Source: UBA7488 sp964414185 (GTDB lineage Bacteria; Pseudomonadota; Alphaproteobacteria; CAAHEQ01; UBA3637). From it: a stretch of DNA of 64,000 nt. The translations under genes were made by a program, and so were the position numbers. The notes beneath the pieces were generated by a model. It was not told the origin of the DNA and did not search any database. It worked only from the letters and a program-made list of their open reading frames with translations. Where the stretch lies: NCBI GenBank assembly GCA_964414185.1, contig CAYPVK010000002.1:1-64000 (forward strand). The letters run 5' to 3'. This document shows, piece after piece, positions 26,184-35,140 of this stretch. The first letter of the stretch is position 1. Each line of letters begins with the position of its first letter.

Positions 26184-26336
26184 ATGAAAAAATTTGCTTT
26201 GATTGCCGCTTTGATGTTGGCACTTTCCGCCTGCACGGGTACGCGTGGTACAATCGGCGGCCAAAAAGTTTGCACAAACGAATACTTGCTCGGCGTGTTG
26301 TCCATCAGTGAAATCGTTGCTCCTTGCAGCAAATAA
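26184..26336 (+). CDS. Small lipoprotein, 50 residues
   Basis: A short gene with AAGGAGATATA just upstream of the ATG. It encodes a lipoprotein signal, KKFALIAALMLALSAC, with lipobox LSAC, so the mature peptide would begin with Cys17 and have only 34 residues, including two further cysteines that could form a disulfide. It has its own promoter and a strong terminator, a clear one-gene transcription unit. The family is not recognised. Confidence 0.75.
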   Translation: MKKFALIAALMLALSACTGTRGTIGGQKVCTNEYLLGVLSISEIVAPCSK

Positions 26337-26371
26337 GCTGATATTTTAAAGAGCTTTTAAATTCCCCTTGA

Positions 26372-26400
26372 AACCCAAGGGGAATTTTTTATGCCGAATA
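26372..26400 (+). terminator. Intrinsic terminator after the lipoprotein gene
   Basis: TTCCCCTTG and CCAAGGGGAA form a stem over a short loop and are followed by TTTTTT. Confidence 0.85.
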
Positions 26401-26749
26401 AAAAATTGTGATAAGCGGTTGTAAAAAAATCAATAAATTACATCAAAAACACTTTTTTGCCGAAAAATGTTTTTGACAAATTGATAACAGATGCGGGGAT
26501 TTATCCGTTGACGGTTATTTTGAATGGCGTCTCGTTTTGCTCGACATTACCTGCACTTGCGCTTCGGTCAAACCCTGCGACTTCAACCCCGTCCAAAACT
26601 TCAAAAATTAAAACCGCCGAAACACCGGTTACAATTTAATTTAAGAACTTTCATTCAAGAAAATGTTCTTCATAAAACGAAAACCCTAAACGCGGTATAT
26701 AAAAATAATTTTGTTTTTTGCTTTAAAGGGGGTATTTGATTAAATGAAA
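26401..26749. other. Intergenic stretch without a supported gene
   Basis: About 350 AT-rich bases lie between the lipoprotein terminator and tRNA-Glu. Short ORFs at 26457-26739 overlap in two frames and lack ribosome sites or recognisable features, so I leave them out. Confidence 0.4.
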
Positions 26750-26824
26750 TGGCGACCCTAACGGGATTTGAACCCGTGTACCAGCCTTGAGAGGGCTGTA
26801 TCCTAACCGCTAGATGATAGGGTC
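26750..26824 (-). tRNA. tRNA-Glu (anticodon CTC)
   Basis: The minus strand folds into a full cloverleaf. The acceptor stem is GACCCTA/TAGGGTC with encoded CCA. The anticodon stem CAGCC/GGCTG carries loop CTCTCAA with anticodon CTC. The T-arm is CGGG-TTCAAAT-CCCG. The sequence pattern matches tRNA-Glu. Confidence 0.97.
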
Positions 26825-26958
26825 TTAACGCGTTTCATAATTACACATTATTCAAAATTTTACAAGAAAAATAATGCATTGTAACAAACGGCAAGCATTA
26901 CGAAATATCTGTATCGGGCGCACGCTTCAAAAAACAAGAAACGCCCGCCCTTCGGATT

Positions 26959-29772
26959 TTAACTGACCAATCTGTTCCACCAGCCGCCGCGCTTTTTGGC
27001 GGGCTTTTCGGGAGCTTGCGCCTTATTTTCGGCCGTATTTTGTGCCGAATTTTGTGCAGCGTTGTCACCCAAATCGGTCACAGACGCGGGCACGGCGGGC
27101 GTTTGTTCGGATAATGCCGTCGGCTTTTTGCCGTTTTCCGCCGCGGGCGTGTCAACCGTTTGGTCGGCGTTTTGCTTTTTTTGAGCGGGCTTTACGGCTT
27201 TTTTGCGGCCTGCCGCCGTTTTTTTAACCGCTTTTGTACCCGTTTTTTCTGCCGTTTGCGACACTTCTTTTGAAATATCGACTCCGTCGGCAACGACATG
27301 GCCCGCTGTTGCGGACGCATCGGCAACGTTTTCAACCGGTTGCGACGGATTTTGAACAAGCTCTTGTTGCGCCGCAAGCTTGTTTTTCGGTTTTCGGCCG
27401 CGCCGTTTTTGAACCTTTTGCCCTTCGATATCGGCAATATGCGCTTGTTCGACAACCGTGAACTTTTCTTCAAAAGGCACCGGCGGCGTGTTGTCTTTCA
27501 ATTCCGCCACTTCGTTGTGGCCGTCTTCCCTGACGGCCGGCAAATTTTGATCGCCCGAATCCGATATGGGTGCATTATTTTCGCCATCGTCTTGATTTTG
27601 TGCCTGAGCCAATTTGCGCGCCAACCGTTTGTTCTTTTTCCATTCGCGCCGCCTGCGGTTGCGATCGCGCCGACGGTTGGATTTTTCCGCCTCTTGTGCC
27701 GACGGGGTTTCTTGTGCCGTGTCCGTTGCGGCCGCCTCTTCGGTTTTTCCCGTTTCTTCCTTAGCTTTCGGGGCATTTTTTTCTTGCTTTTGAGTTTGCT
27801 CTTTTTGCCCTTTGTTATGCTTGTCGGCTTTTTCGCGCTGTTCTTTTGGCTGATTATAATGGGACGGTTGGATGGGCGCGCGGTCGCCGTTGTCGCGCAA
27901 CCGTTCCAAACGGTAATCGGTATTTTTTTCCAATGTCGAATCGGCTATAATTTGAATAATGACATTGTATTTGGCCTCTAAACGGGACAAATGATCGCGT
28001 TTGTGGTTCAACACATACGTTGCGACATCCAACGGTACCGTCATCACCAAAGTCGTGTTATTGTTGCGGTTGGCCGCATCTTCCAATAAATACATCACAC
28101 GCGTCGCACATGATTCGACCATTCGCATCAACCCTTTGCCGCCACAATGCGGACACACTTTATAGCTGGATTCCAAAAAGCTGGAATGCAATCTTTGGCG
28201 CGACATTTCCATCAATCCGAAACCCGAAATTTTACCGACTTGGATACGGGCACGGTCTTTTTTAAGTGCTTCTTTCAGCCGTCTTTCAACCGCCGAATTG
28301 TTTTTGGCTTCGTCCATATCGATAAAGTCGATGACAATCAAGCCGGCCAAATCGCGCAACTTTAATTGTCGGGCCAATTCATCACACGTTTCCAAATTGG
28401 TGCGCAATGCCGTTTCTTCAATATCGCGTTCTTTCGTTGCGCGCCCTGAATTCACATCAACCGCGACCAACGCTTCGGTTTGGTCAATCACGATATAGCC
28501 GCCCGATTTTAATTGTACGACGTTGCTGTGGATGGCTTCCAATTGGTTTTCAACCTGATACGCTTGGAACATCGGCAAATCGCCTTTATATTGTTTGATT
28601 TTTTTGACTTGCCCGGGCATCAAGATTTTCATAAACTCTTTCGTGCTTTTGAACGTCGCGTCACCTTCGACCCAAATTTCTTCAATATCGGGCGTATATC
28701 CGTCACGCAACGACCGTTTGATAATGTCGCCTTCTTCATGAATCAGTTTCGGCGCAATGGATTCCAACGTATTATCGCGGATTTTCATCCATGTTTTAAT
28801 CAAATAATCGTAATCGCGTTTGATTTCGGTTTTCTTTTTGCCCGCGCCCGCGGTACGTACAATCACGCTCATGCTTTGCGGAATCGGCAAAGAATCGACA
28901 ATCGCGCGCATTTCTTTGCGTTCTTTGGCATTCGTGATTTTGCGCGATACGCCGCCGCCTTTGCCGTTGTTCGGCATTAAAACGCTGTACCGACCCGCCA
29001 AAGACAGATAAGTTGTCAACGCCGCGCCTTTGTTGCCGCGTTCTTCCTTAACCACCTGAATCAACATCACTTGGCCTTGGCGAATCACTTCTTGGATTTT
29101 ATACCGTCTGAAAAAATTCGGGCGTTTGGGTGCCACTTCTTCGGTTTCGGATTCGCTGACAACTTCCAATGTCGTTTTCGGATGCACTTCATCATGCGAT
29201 TCATCATCCGAATCTTGATGCATGGCCGAAATGTCATCATCCGTCGATTGAATGACGGTTGCTTCGGCATTATCGGCAAAAGTATCCGCGCCGCCTTCGT
29301 CGAATTTTTGATTTTCATCGCCGTCCGTGAGCAAAGTCTCGCCTTCGTGCGGTTGGTCGGCATCATTATTTTCCGAAAAATCGGGTTGTTCATCATCAAC
29401 GCGTTGCGTCAATTCTTCTTCTTTTGAAACGGCAGCCGCCATATGCGTTGCTTCGGGCAAGATGTTTTCTTCGGCATCATCTTGTTTTTCGGCTATCATT
29501 TCTTTCAGCTTTTCACGATCGGCCGTCGGGATTTGATAATAATCGGGATGGATTTCGCCGAATGCCAAAAAGCCGTGTCGATTACCGCCGTAATCGACAA
29601 AAGCGGCTTGCAAAGACGGTTCGACACGTACGACTTTTGCTAAATAAATATTGCCTTTAATTTGTTTTTTGGTGGATGTATCGACATCCAGCTCTTCTAA
29701 TCTCCCGTTATCCAGCACCACGACGCGTGTCGCCTCGGCGTGCGTCGCATCAATAAGCATTTTTTTTGACAT
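26959..29772 (-). CDS. rne: Ribonuclease E/G family endoribonuclease
   Basis: RNase E is the main endoribonuclease for mRNA decay and rRNA processing. The 937-residue protein starts at MSKKMLIDATHAEATRVVV with TGGAGAA upstream; the longer ORF from 29844 is not supported. The S1 domain (GNIYLAKVVRVEPSLQAAFV) is split by an acidic insertion of about 130 residues, as in other alphaproteobacterial RNase E. The catalytic region has AVDVNSGRATKERDIEETAL and LIVIDFIDMDE with the metal-binding aspartates, and a CPHCGGKG zinc-link. The last 400 residues are charged and disordered, like the degradosome scaffold. A leader of about 400 bases precedes it. Confidence 0.96.
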   Translation of the reverse strand: MSKKMLIDATHAEATRVVVLDNGRLEELDVDTSTKKQIKGNIYLAKVVRVEPSLQAAFVDYGGNRHGFLAFGEIHPDYYQIPTADREKLKEMIAEKQDDAEENILPEATHMAAAVSKEEELTQRVDDEQPDFSENNDADQPHEGETLLTDGDENQKFDEGGADTFADNAEATVIQSTDDDISAMHQDSDDESHDEVHPKTTLEVVSESETEEVAPKRPNFFRRYKIQEVIRQGQVMLIQVVKEERGNKGAALTTYLSLAGRYSVLMPNNGKGGGVSRKITNAKERKEMRAIVDSLPIPQSMSVIVRTAGAGKKKTEIKRDYDYLIKTWMKIRDNTLESIAPKLIHEEGDIIKRSLRDGYTPDIEEIWVEGDATFKSTKEFMKILMPGQVKKIKQYKGDLPMFQAYQVENQLEAIHSNVVQLKSGGYIVIDQTEALVAVDVNSGRATKERDIEETALRTNLETCDELARQLKLRDLAGLIVIDFIDMDEAKNNSAVERRLKEALKKDRARIQVGKISGFGLMEMSRQRLHSSFLESSYKVCPHCGGKGLMRMVESCATRVMYLLEDAANRNNNTTLVMTVPLDVATYVLNHKRDHLSRLEAKYNVIIQIIADSTLEKNTDYRLERLRDNGDRAPIQPSHYNQPKEQREKADKHNKGQKEQTQKQEKNAPKAKEETGKTEEAAATDTAQETPSAQEAEKSNRRRDRNRRRREWKKNKRLARKLAQAQNQDDGENNAPISDSGDQNLPAVREDGHNEVAELKDNTPPVPFEEKFTVVEQAHIADIEGQKVQKRRGRKPKNKLAAQQELVQNPSQPVENVADASATAGHVVADGVDISKEVSQTAEKTGTKAVKKTAAGRKKAVKPAQKKQNADQTVDTPAAENGKKPTALSEQTPAVPASVTDLGDNAAQNSAQNTAENKAQAPEKPAKKRGGWWNRLVS

Positions 29773-30175
29773 AAGTTCTCCAGTAAATAATATCTTGTCT
29801 GTTGGGCCGTTGTCGGCCAATTCAAAAACAACCCGGCGACGCAAAAGGGCGTTCGGTTCGAAAGAAAAGAAAGAAATATATTGTTTGTCATGCTTTCATC
29901 CGATTCGGGTTGTCATAAAACTTTCGGGGCAACCGCACTTCAAAACAAAGCGCGATATAACTTTGAAACACAGGGGTCCGATTTGCAACAAGCGTTTTAA
30001 AATAAATCCCTTTATCGGTTTTCATATCCCGAAAAGGCGGCCCTTTTAAATGTAAATCCGGCCTTTCGGAAGAAATCCCGATGCGTTTCAAACGAAATTT
30101 TCGTTGCATTTTGAAGTATATAGGTATATCAATTAAAAGACAAGTTTTTTTATAAGCAAGGCGCATAATTTTAAA
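29773..30175. other. Divergent spacer between rne and the amidase gene
   Basis: About 400 bases contain no convincing gene. The small reading frames here are basic and overlap in several frames. RNase E leaders are often long and autoregulatory, and a GGCCGTTGTCGGCC hairpin near 29807-29820 lies in this leader, but I cannot show regulation. Confidence 0.35.
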
Positions 30176-31381
30176 ATGAAAACGCTGTTCACCTTTTTAA
30201 TGTGTTTCATCGGTTGGCTTATTACGGCCTCACCGGTACATGCGGCCGCAATAAAAAACATCCGTTTGGCCAACTATCAAACGAACGTCGTGCGCTTGGT
30301 CGTCGAATTAAACGAAAAAACGGATGCCAAAGTTTTCCGTCTCGGCAAACCGTCGCGCTTGGTCGTCGATTTTAAAAACACGTATTTTGACGGCAAAGCG
30401 CCATCGAAAATTAAGCCGGTCAATTTTATTTCAAGCGTGCGCCGCGGCGTGCCGAATATGAAAACCGCCCGCTTGGTTTTGGAATTGCCCAATGAAACCT
30501 TAACCGAAAAACATTTTTTCCTGCCCCCGTCCAAAGCGGCCAAAAATTGGCGTTTCGTCATGGATTTGACGCGTACGGCCAAAACATCTGCAACGAAATC
30601 CGCCGCCCAAACGGCCAAAAAAACAACCGTTCCAAAGAGTAAACCGTCCGAATTAAAACCCGCACCGAACCCGTCGGTCGGATTAACCCCGATACGCAAA
30701 ACAAAAAAAATCATCGTGTTGGACCCCGGGCACGGCGGCAAAGACCCCGGCGCCATTTCCAAATCCGGCAAATATGAAAAGAATTTGACATTGGCCATGG
30801 CCAAAGAAACCAAACCGCTTTTGGAAGCCGCCGGTTACAGAGTTGTTTTGACGCGCGACAAAGACATTGCCTTGGCTTTGCGGCGCCGCGTCGAAATTGC
30901 GCACGAAGCGGATGCCGATTTGTTTATTTCCATCCATGCGGACAGCGCCAAAAATTCGTCGGCGCGCGGGTTGTCCGTCTATACGATTTCCGAACGCGCT
31001 TCGGATAAAGAGGCCGCCGCTTTGGCCGAACGCGAAAATAAGGCCGATATTTTACTCGGTCTTGATTTGACGGGGTATAATCCCGATGTCAGCAACATTT
31101 TGATTGATTTGGCGAAAATCGATACAATGAACAATTCGGCCATTTACGCCAAAAAATTGGTCAAACATATGAAACAAGAGGTCAAATTGGTACCAAACGC
31201 CCACCGCTTTGCCGGCTTTGCCGTTTTAAAATCCGCAAACGTGCCGTCGGTACTGTTGGAAATGGGATACCTGTCAAACCGCCAGGAAGAACGCCAGTTG
31301 CAAAAACAATCATACCGCCGCGGTTTGGCACGCGCTTTGGTCCGTGCCGTCAACGAATATTTCGACGAAGTTCAAAATTAA
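30176..31381 (+). CDS. amiC: N-acetylmuramoyl-L-alanine amidase, AmiC type
   Basis: A periplasmic peptidoglycan amidase of 401 residues that should split daughter cells by removing stem peptides. After the signal peptide (LMCFIGWLITASPVHAAA) comes an AMIN domain at about 25-130 that binds peptidoglycan and localises such enzymes to the septum. A Lys/Thr-rich linker follows, then the Amidase_3 domain from about 180. Zinc ligands and catalytic residues are visible in LDPGHGGKDPGAIS, FISIHADSA and LLEMGYLSNRQEE. The name reflects domain architecture rather than proof of orthology with E. coli AmiC. Confidence 0.92.
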   Translation: MKTLFTFLMCFIGWLITASPVHAAAIKNIRLANYQTNVVRLVVELNEKTDAKVFRLGKPSRLVVDFKNTYFDGKAPSKIKPVNFISSVRRGVPNMKTARLVLELPNETLTEKHFFLPPSKAAKNWRFVMDLTRTAKTSATKSAAQTAKKTTVPKSKPSELKPAPNPSVGLTPIRKTKKIIVLDPGHGGKDPGAISKSGKYEKNLTLAMAKETKPLLEAAGYRVVLTRDKDIALALRRRVEIAHEADADLFISIHADSAKNSSARGLSVYTISERASDKEAAALAERENKADILLGLDLTGYNPDVSNILIDLAKIDTMNNSAIYAKKLVKHMKQEVKLVPNAHRFAGFAVLKSANVPSVLLEMGYLSNRQEERQLQKQSYRRGLARALVRAVNEYFDEVQN

Positions 31382-31874
31382 AATGATGATTTCGAACGCC
31401 GTTAAAAGGCAAACCGATACCGACCCTTTCACGGCAAATCGTTTATACGCCTTTCTTTCAAGGGACTATTTACATGTTCCGGGAGTGCCCGCATGCCCCT
31501 TTCAAAATCGTTTTGTATTTACACAAACCTGTATTTTTCAAGCAAATTTATATTCCGAAAATTAGGAAATATTTCCATCAAATGCGCCGTATTTTTAACT
31601 TATTCTTTTATTTTTAATTTACAACCAAGAATATATTCCTATATTACAATTTCAACTTCAAATTGCATTCTTATCGGGTAAAACAAGACCCGCAAAAAAG
31701 CCGATTACGGCTTATTTCCATGGATTGGACAAGATAATTCACAAAACATCCCGTTTGTCATATCACACCCGTGACATTTTGCCCGCAATACGGCATTTGC
31801 CCCACGCTTTATTCGGGATAATTCGCTTTACCGCATCAACCGTTATTTTACACGTTTGCGCAATGCGACAACAG
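31382..31874. other. Intergenic stretch with one weak terminator
   Basis: No gene is supported in about 490 AT-rich bases between the converging amidase and rdgB genes. AAGCCG-ATTA-CGGCTT at 31698-31713 followed by ATTT is a possible terminator. Reading frames crossing the region lack ribosome sites. Confidence 0.4.
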
Positions 31875-32462
31875 CTATTTACGCTTCATCAGATAATCAT
31901 ATACTTTTTTAAGTGCACGCGAACGGTGGGAAATACCGTTTTTAACATCGGGACCCAATTCTCCCAATGTTTTGTCATACCCGTTCGGAATAAACATCGG
32001 GTCAAATCCGAAACCGTTTAACCCTTTGGGCGCATCGGCCCACGTGCCTTCCAACACGCCGTCAAACACTTGAACGTCGGTTTCGTCAAATATCAATGCC
32101 ATCGTGGCTTGGTAATAAATCGAACGGTCGGAATTATCCCCCATTTGCGCGGTAATATAATCGAAAACGGCAGGAAAACCTCCATGCTTTTTGGAAAACC
32201 GAGCCGAATAAACGCCCGGCGCACCGTTCAATGCACGAATGCAAATTCCCGAATCTTCGGCCAATGCGGGCAACCCCGTCACGTGATAAGCAGCATATGC
32301 TTTAAGCAGCGCATTGTCTTTAAACGTTTTGCCCGTTTCTTCCACGTCGGGCAAGTTTAATTCATCCGCGCCGATAACCGTCAAGCCGGTTTCTTTCAAC
32401 ATTTCGCGCACTTCTTTCAGTTTATTTTCGTTATGCGTCGCAAAAACAAGCTTCTGTACCAT
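31875..32462 (-). CDS. rdgB: XTP/dITP pyrophosphatase (RdgB/HAM1)
   Basis: Removes non-canonical purine nucleotides such as dITP and XTP from the pool. The 195-residue protein has LVFATHNENKLKEVREML at the N-terminus, ETGKTFKDNALLKA and ALAEDSGICIRALNGAPGV with the catalytic Asp, then GFGFDPMFIPNG and SHRSRALKKV near the end. The ATG at 32462 has AAGGGG five bases upstream, better than the GTG two codons earlier. It lies behind rph in the common alphaproteobacterial order. Confidence 0.96.
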   Translation of the reverse strand: MVQKLVFATHNENKLKEVREMLKETGLTVIGADELNLPDVEETGKTFKDNALLKAYAAYHVTGLPALAEDSGICIRALNGAPGVYSARFSKKHGGFPAVFDYITAQMGDNSDRSIYYQATMALIFDETDVQVFDGVLEGTWADAPKGLNGFGFDPMFIPNGYDKTLGELGPDVKNGISHRSRALKKVYDYLMKRK

Positions 32463-32569
32463 TTTCACCCCTTATCATCAATTTTACCCGTCGCGGACCG
32501 AAGTATTACACCGCTTCGGCAATGCAACAACGATAAAAAATTTATCCCGACGGTCCGCTTAAATTCGCC

Positions 32570-33292
32570 TTATTGTTTATTTTCCAAAACCTTTTTTTGC
32601 ATCGCGATTAATTCGGCAATACCGGATTGAGCCAATTCCAACAATTCTTTCAATTCAATCGGGCTGAACGGCACATGTTCGGCAGTGCCTTGAATTTCAA
32701 TCAAGCCGCCTTTGTCGTTCATCACAAAATTGGCATCGGTATCGGCAATCGAATCTTCTTCGTAATCCAAATCCAACGCAATATGCCCGTTGACAATGCC
32801 GCATGAAATCGCCGCAACGAAATCTTTAATCGGAAAATGCTTAATGCGTTTTTCCTGATGCAATTTTCGGCAAGCCGCATACAGCGCGACAAACCCGCCG
32901 GTAATCGACGCCGTCCGTGTGCCGCCGTCGGCTTGAATCACATCGCAATCGATTCTGATTTGAAACCCGTCGATTGCCTTTAAATCAACGCCGGCGCGCA
33001 ACGACCGCCCGATTAAGCGTTGAATTTCATGCGTACGCCCCGCCTGCCCTTTTTTCGATTCGCGGTCCATGCGCGACGATGTTGAGCGAGGCAACATACC
33101 GTATTCGGCCGTAACCCACCCCTCGCCGGTGTCTTTGACCCAACGCGGCACTTTGTCTTCAACCGTTGCCGTACACATCACGTGCGTATCGCCGCATTTA
33201 ATCAGGCATGACCCTTCCGCGTGTTTGTTAACACCAATTTGCATTTCGATTTTTCTCAGCTGAGTCGGCAATCTGCCGCTTGAACGCGCCAT
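32570..33292 (-). CDS. rph: Ribonuclease PH
   Basis: RNase PH is a phosphorolytic 3'-5' exoribonuclease that trims tRNA precursors. The 240-residue protein shows MARSSGRLPTQLRKIEMQIG, MLPRSTSSRMDRESKKGQAG, RTHEIQRLIGRSLRAGVDL and IRIDCDVIQADGGTRTASIT. It is full length. It is transcribed with rdgB, and grpE diverges from it. Confidence 0.97.
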   Translation of the reverse strand: MARSSGRLPTQLRKIEMQIGVNKHAEGSCLIKCGDTHVMCTATVEDKVPRWVKDTGEGWVTAEYGMLPRSTSSRMDRESKKGQAGRTHEIQRLIGRSLRAGVDLKAIDGFQIRIDCDVIQADGGTRTASITGGFVALYAACRKLHQEKRIKHFPIKDFVAAISCGIVNGHIALDLDYEEDSIADTDANFVMNDKGGLIEIQGTAEHVPFSPIELKELLELAQSGIAELIAMQKKVLENKQ

Positions 33293-33582
33293 TTCAAACT
33301 CCTTTTTGTTTTTTGATTTTACAATTTATAATTTTTACGAATTATTTGGATTTTTACTTTATACGCCATTTTTATATCTAAATCAACAAAAGCCGTCATA
33401 TAAAGACCATTTAATTTGCAAAACCTTTTTTGCCCGTCCACCCCCTGAAAAACAAAAATTTTCGGCGTCAATTTTGCATTTTTTCGCCGCGCTTTTGCAT
33501 TTTTTTGTTGCCCCCTTGCATTTTCAAATGATTACATCTATATATATGTTATCTGTTTACTTAACATTTTTTAGAGGAAAAC
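33293..33582. other. Divergent promoter region of rph and grpE
   Basis: The region is AT-rich. Three spaced copies of a TTTTGCATTTTT-like motif lie near 33472-33532, just upstream of grpE. No CIRCE-type inverted repeat is visible. No gene is seen. Confidence 0.4.
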
Positions 33583-34173
33583 ATGTCAAAAAAACACCAT
33601 TTAAAAGAAAAATTGCAAGAACAAGCCTCCGAAATCCCTCAAAAACCCGATACGGATGCCGCTCCGGCCGACGCAAGCACAAATGTTTGTGATGAAACGA
33701 CTGCCCAAATCGAAGCGCTGACAACCGAACGCGATTCGTGGAAAGACAAAGCATTTCATTTAGCGGCGGATATGGAAAACCTGCGCAAACGTGTCGCCAT
33801 CGATATGGAAAAAAATACCAAATACGCCAACGCTGAATTTGCCAAAAGCTTGCTGGTTGTGGCCGACGGCTTGGATAAAGCGATTGAACATGCCAAAAAA
33901 CAACTTGAAGCGGGCAAAAGTGCCGATTCTTTCGTGCAAAACCTGTTGACGGGCATTGAAATGGTTCAAAAACAATTAAATGACGCTTTAAAAAAGCACC
34001 ATATCGAAAAAATGGAAATCTTAGGAACGGTATTTGACCCGAATTTTCATCAGGTTATCAGCCAAATTGACGATTCGTCCAAACCGGCCGGCACAATCGT
34101 CGACGTCATGCAAACCGGCTATATGATCGGCGACCGCGTATTGCGCGAAGCCATGGTTATTGTAACGAAATAA
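33583..34173 (+). CDS. grpE: Nucleotide exchange factor GrpE
   Basis: GrpE drives nucleotide exchange on the DnaK chaperone. The 196-residue protein has a charged, disordered N-terminus, a long helix (ERDSWKDKAFHLAADMENLRKR) and the beta-wing signature EKMEILGTVFDPNFHQVISQ, GTIVDVMQTGYMIGDRVLREA and MVIVTK. It stands alone, without dnaK or hrcA. Ribosome site AGAGGAAA precedes the ATG. Confidence 0.96.
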   Translation: MSKKHHLKEKLQEQASEIPQKPDTDAAPADASTNVCDETTAQIEALTTERDSWKDKAFHLAADMENLRKRVAIDMEKNTKYANAEFAKSLLVVADGLDKAIEHAKKQLEAGKSADSFVQNLLTGIEMVQKQLNDALKKHHIEKMEILGTVFDPNFHQVISQIDDSSKPAGTIVDVMQTGYMIGDRVLREAMVIVTK

Positions 34174-34275
34174 TCCTGCAAAATCCACAAAAATATAAAA
34201 AATTGAACGGATTATAAAAAAGCTTTTTATTTTCGAAGAATGGGCATAAAATGAAAAAAGTGACGGAAAAACCAC

Positions 34276-34304
34276 TTGACACAATGTAAAAACTATTATA
34301 AGAT
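34276..34304 (+). promoter_or_regulatory. Promoter of the 34344 gene
   Basis: TTGACA at 34276-34281 and TAAGAT at 34299-34304 are 17 bases apart. The same TAAGAT -10 and spacing occur at 37856-37884. Confidence 0.6.
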
Positions 34305-34343
34305 AATATTTATAGAAATGTTGACAAACAAAGGTAGGAAACT

Positions 34344-34564
34344 ATGACGATAAAAGATTTTGCAGGTTTTGTAATTGAACGGGCCAATGCCGGGGATACG
34401 GTGTATCCGAGCGGTGCCGCTCTGCAAGGGGTTGAACCGTTTTCTGCTCAAGCATGGAAAGGCGCAAATGATTATGCCGACACCTTGAAAAAAAAGTCCG
34501 TCAAACATTCTTCAATCAGGCCGTCAAAAACCCCGAATATTCGTTAATTTCACCTTTTTATTAA
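34344..34564 (+). CDS. Small protein of unknown function with an A8 frame-shift site
   Basis: A strong promoter, ribosome site (AAGGTAGGAA) and terminator define a real gene, but the family is not recognised. The zero frame (to 34547) starts MTIKDFAGFVIERANAG and continues VYPSGAALQGVEPFSAQAW, then runs into a Lys/Ser/Pro-rich tail after a run of eight A at 34488-34495. Shifting one base back in that run continues instead as VRQTFFNQAVKNPEYSLISP and stops at 34564, which looks far more protein-like. So either a sequencing or genuine indel lies in the A-run, or translation slips there. The listed end is the shifted-frame stop. Confidence 0.55.
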
Positions 34565-34568
34565 AAAG

Positions 34569-34618
34569 CGCATGTTTTTAAAAACAAATAAATCTGTTGT
34601 TTTTGTACATGCGTTTTT
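34569..34618 (+). terminator. Intrinsic terminator after the 34344 gene
   Basis: GCGCATGT and ACATGCG close a long hairpin that has an inner AAAACAA/TTGTTTT stem. A TTTTTTT tail follows, and the stem begins 5 bases after the shifted-frame stop. Confidence 0.7.
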
Positions 34619-34849
34619 TTCATGTCTTTTTTGCCTCGGGCATTATATCCCGCGGCTTTTGTTTTATTATCGCCATTTCAAAATGCCGAATGTAACAATC
34701 ATCATATTTGTGCAATAACCGCACACCGCTTTGCAAAACCCGTTAAAAACATTCAATAACCATACAAAAAATACCGATACATCTTTATAAAACACGCCGC
34801 CCGTTCGCAAAATTTAACGTTTTTGTGTAAAAACAACACTGATTTTTGT
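34619..34849. other. Intergenic stretch before tRNA-Thr
   Basis: AT-rich spacer with no supported gene. Confidence 0.4.
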
Positions 34850-34878
34850 TGCAATTTAATATAAAATGATGTATATAT
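34850..34878 (+). promoter_or_regulatory. tRNA-Thr promoter
   Basis: TTGCAA at 34850-34855 and TATATA at 34873-34878 with a 17-base spacer, ending 9 bases before the tRNA. Confidence 0.55.
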
Positions 34879-34887
34879 CTTTTTAGT

Positions 34888-34963
<76 letters not shown>

Positions 34964-35035
34964 TTTTTGTATCCGCATTTCACGTTTTCCACACTCTTTT
35001 TGCGTTTCTCGCCCGTGTTCGGCGTTGCTCTTACC

Positions 35036-35088
35036 GCAACGCATTCGTCATGCGTGGGCCCTAGGGTTCGACCGCTCTAATCGGCACC
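35036..35088 (+). pseudogene. Degenerate partial copy of the tRNA-Thr 3' two thirds
   Basis: Starting 73 bases after tRNA-Thr, the anticodon arm, T-arm and acceptor 3' end of that tRNA are repeated with a handful of changes: GCAACGCATTCGT and CTCTAATCGGCACC are exact. The 5' acceptor and D-arm are missing, so it cannot fold as a tRNA. It resembles an old attachment-site duplication or local tRNA duplication. Confidence 0.8.
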
Positions 35089-35140
35089 GATGCGGTAAGT
35101 ACGAAACTCGTTTCGATATCAATAACTTTAAAAAAATGCC

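Noticed and set aside
29888..30166. 92-codon minus-strand ORF upstream of rne
   Set aside because: Basic, low-complexity and without a ribosome site; better explained as the rne leader and promoter region.
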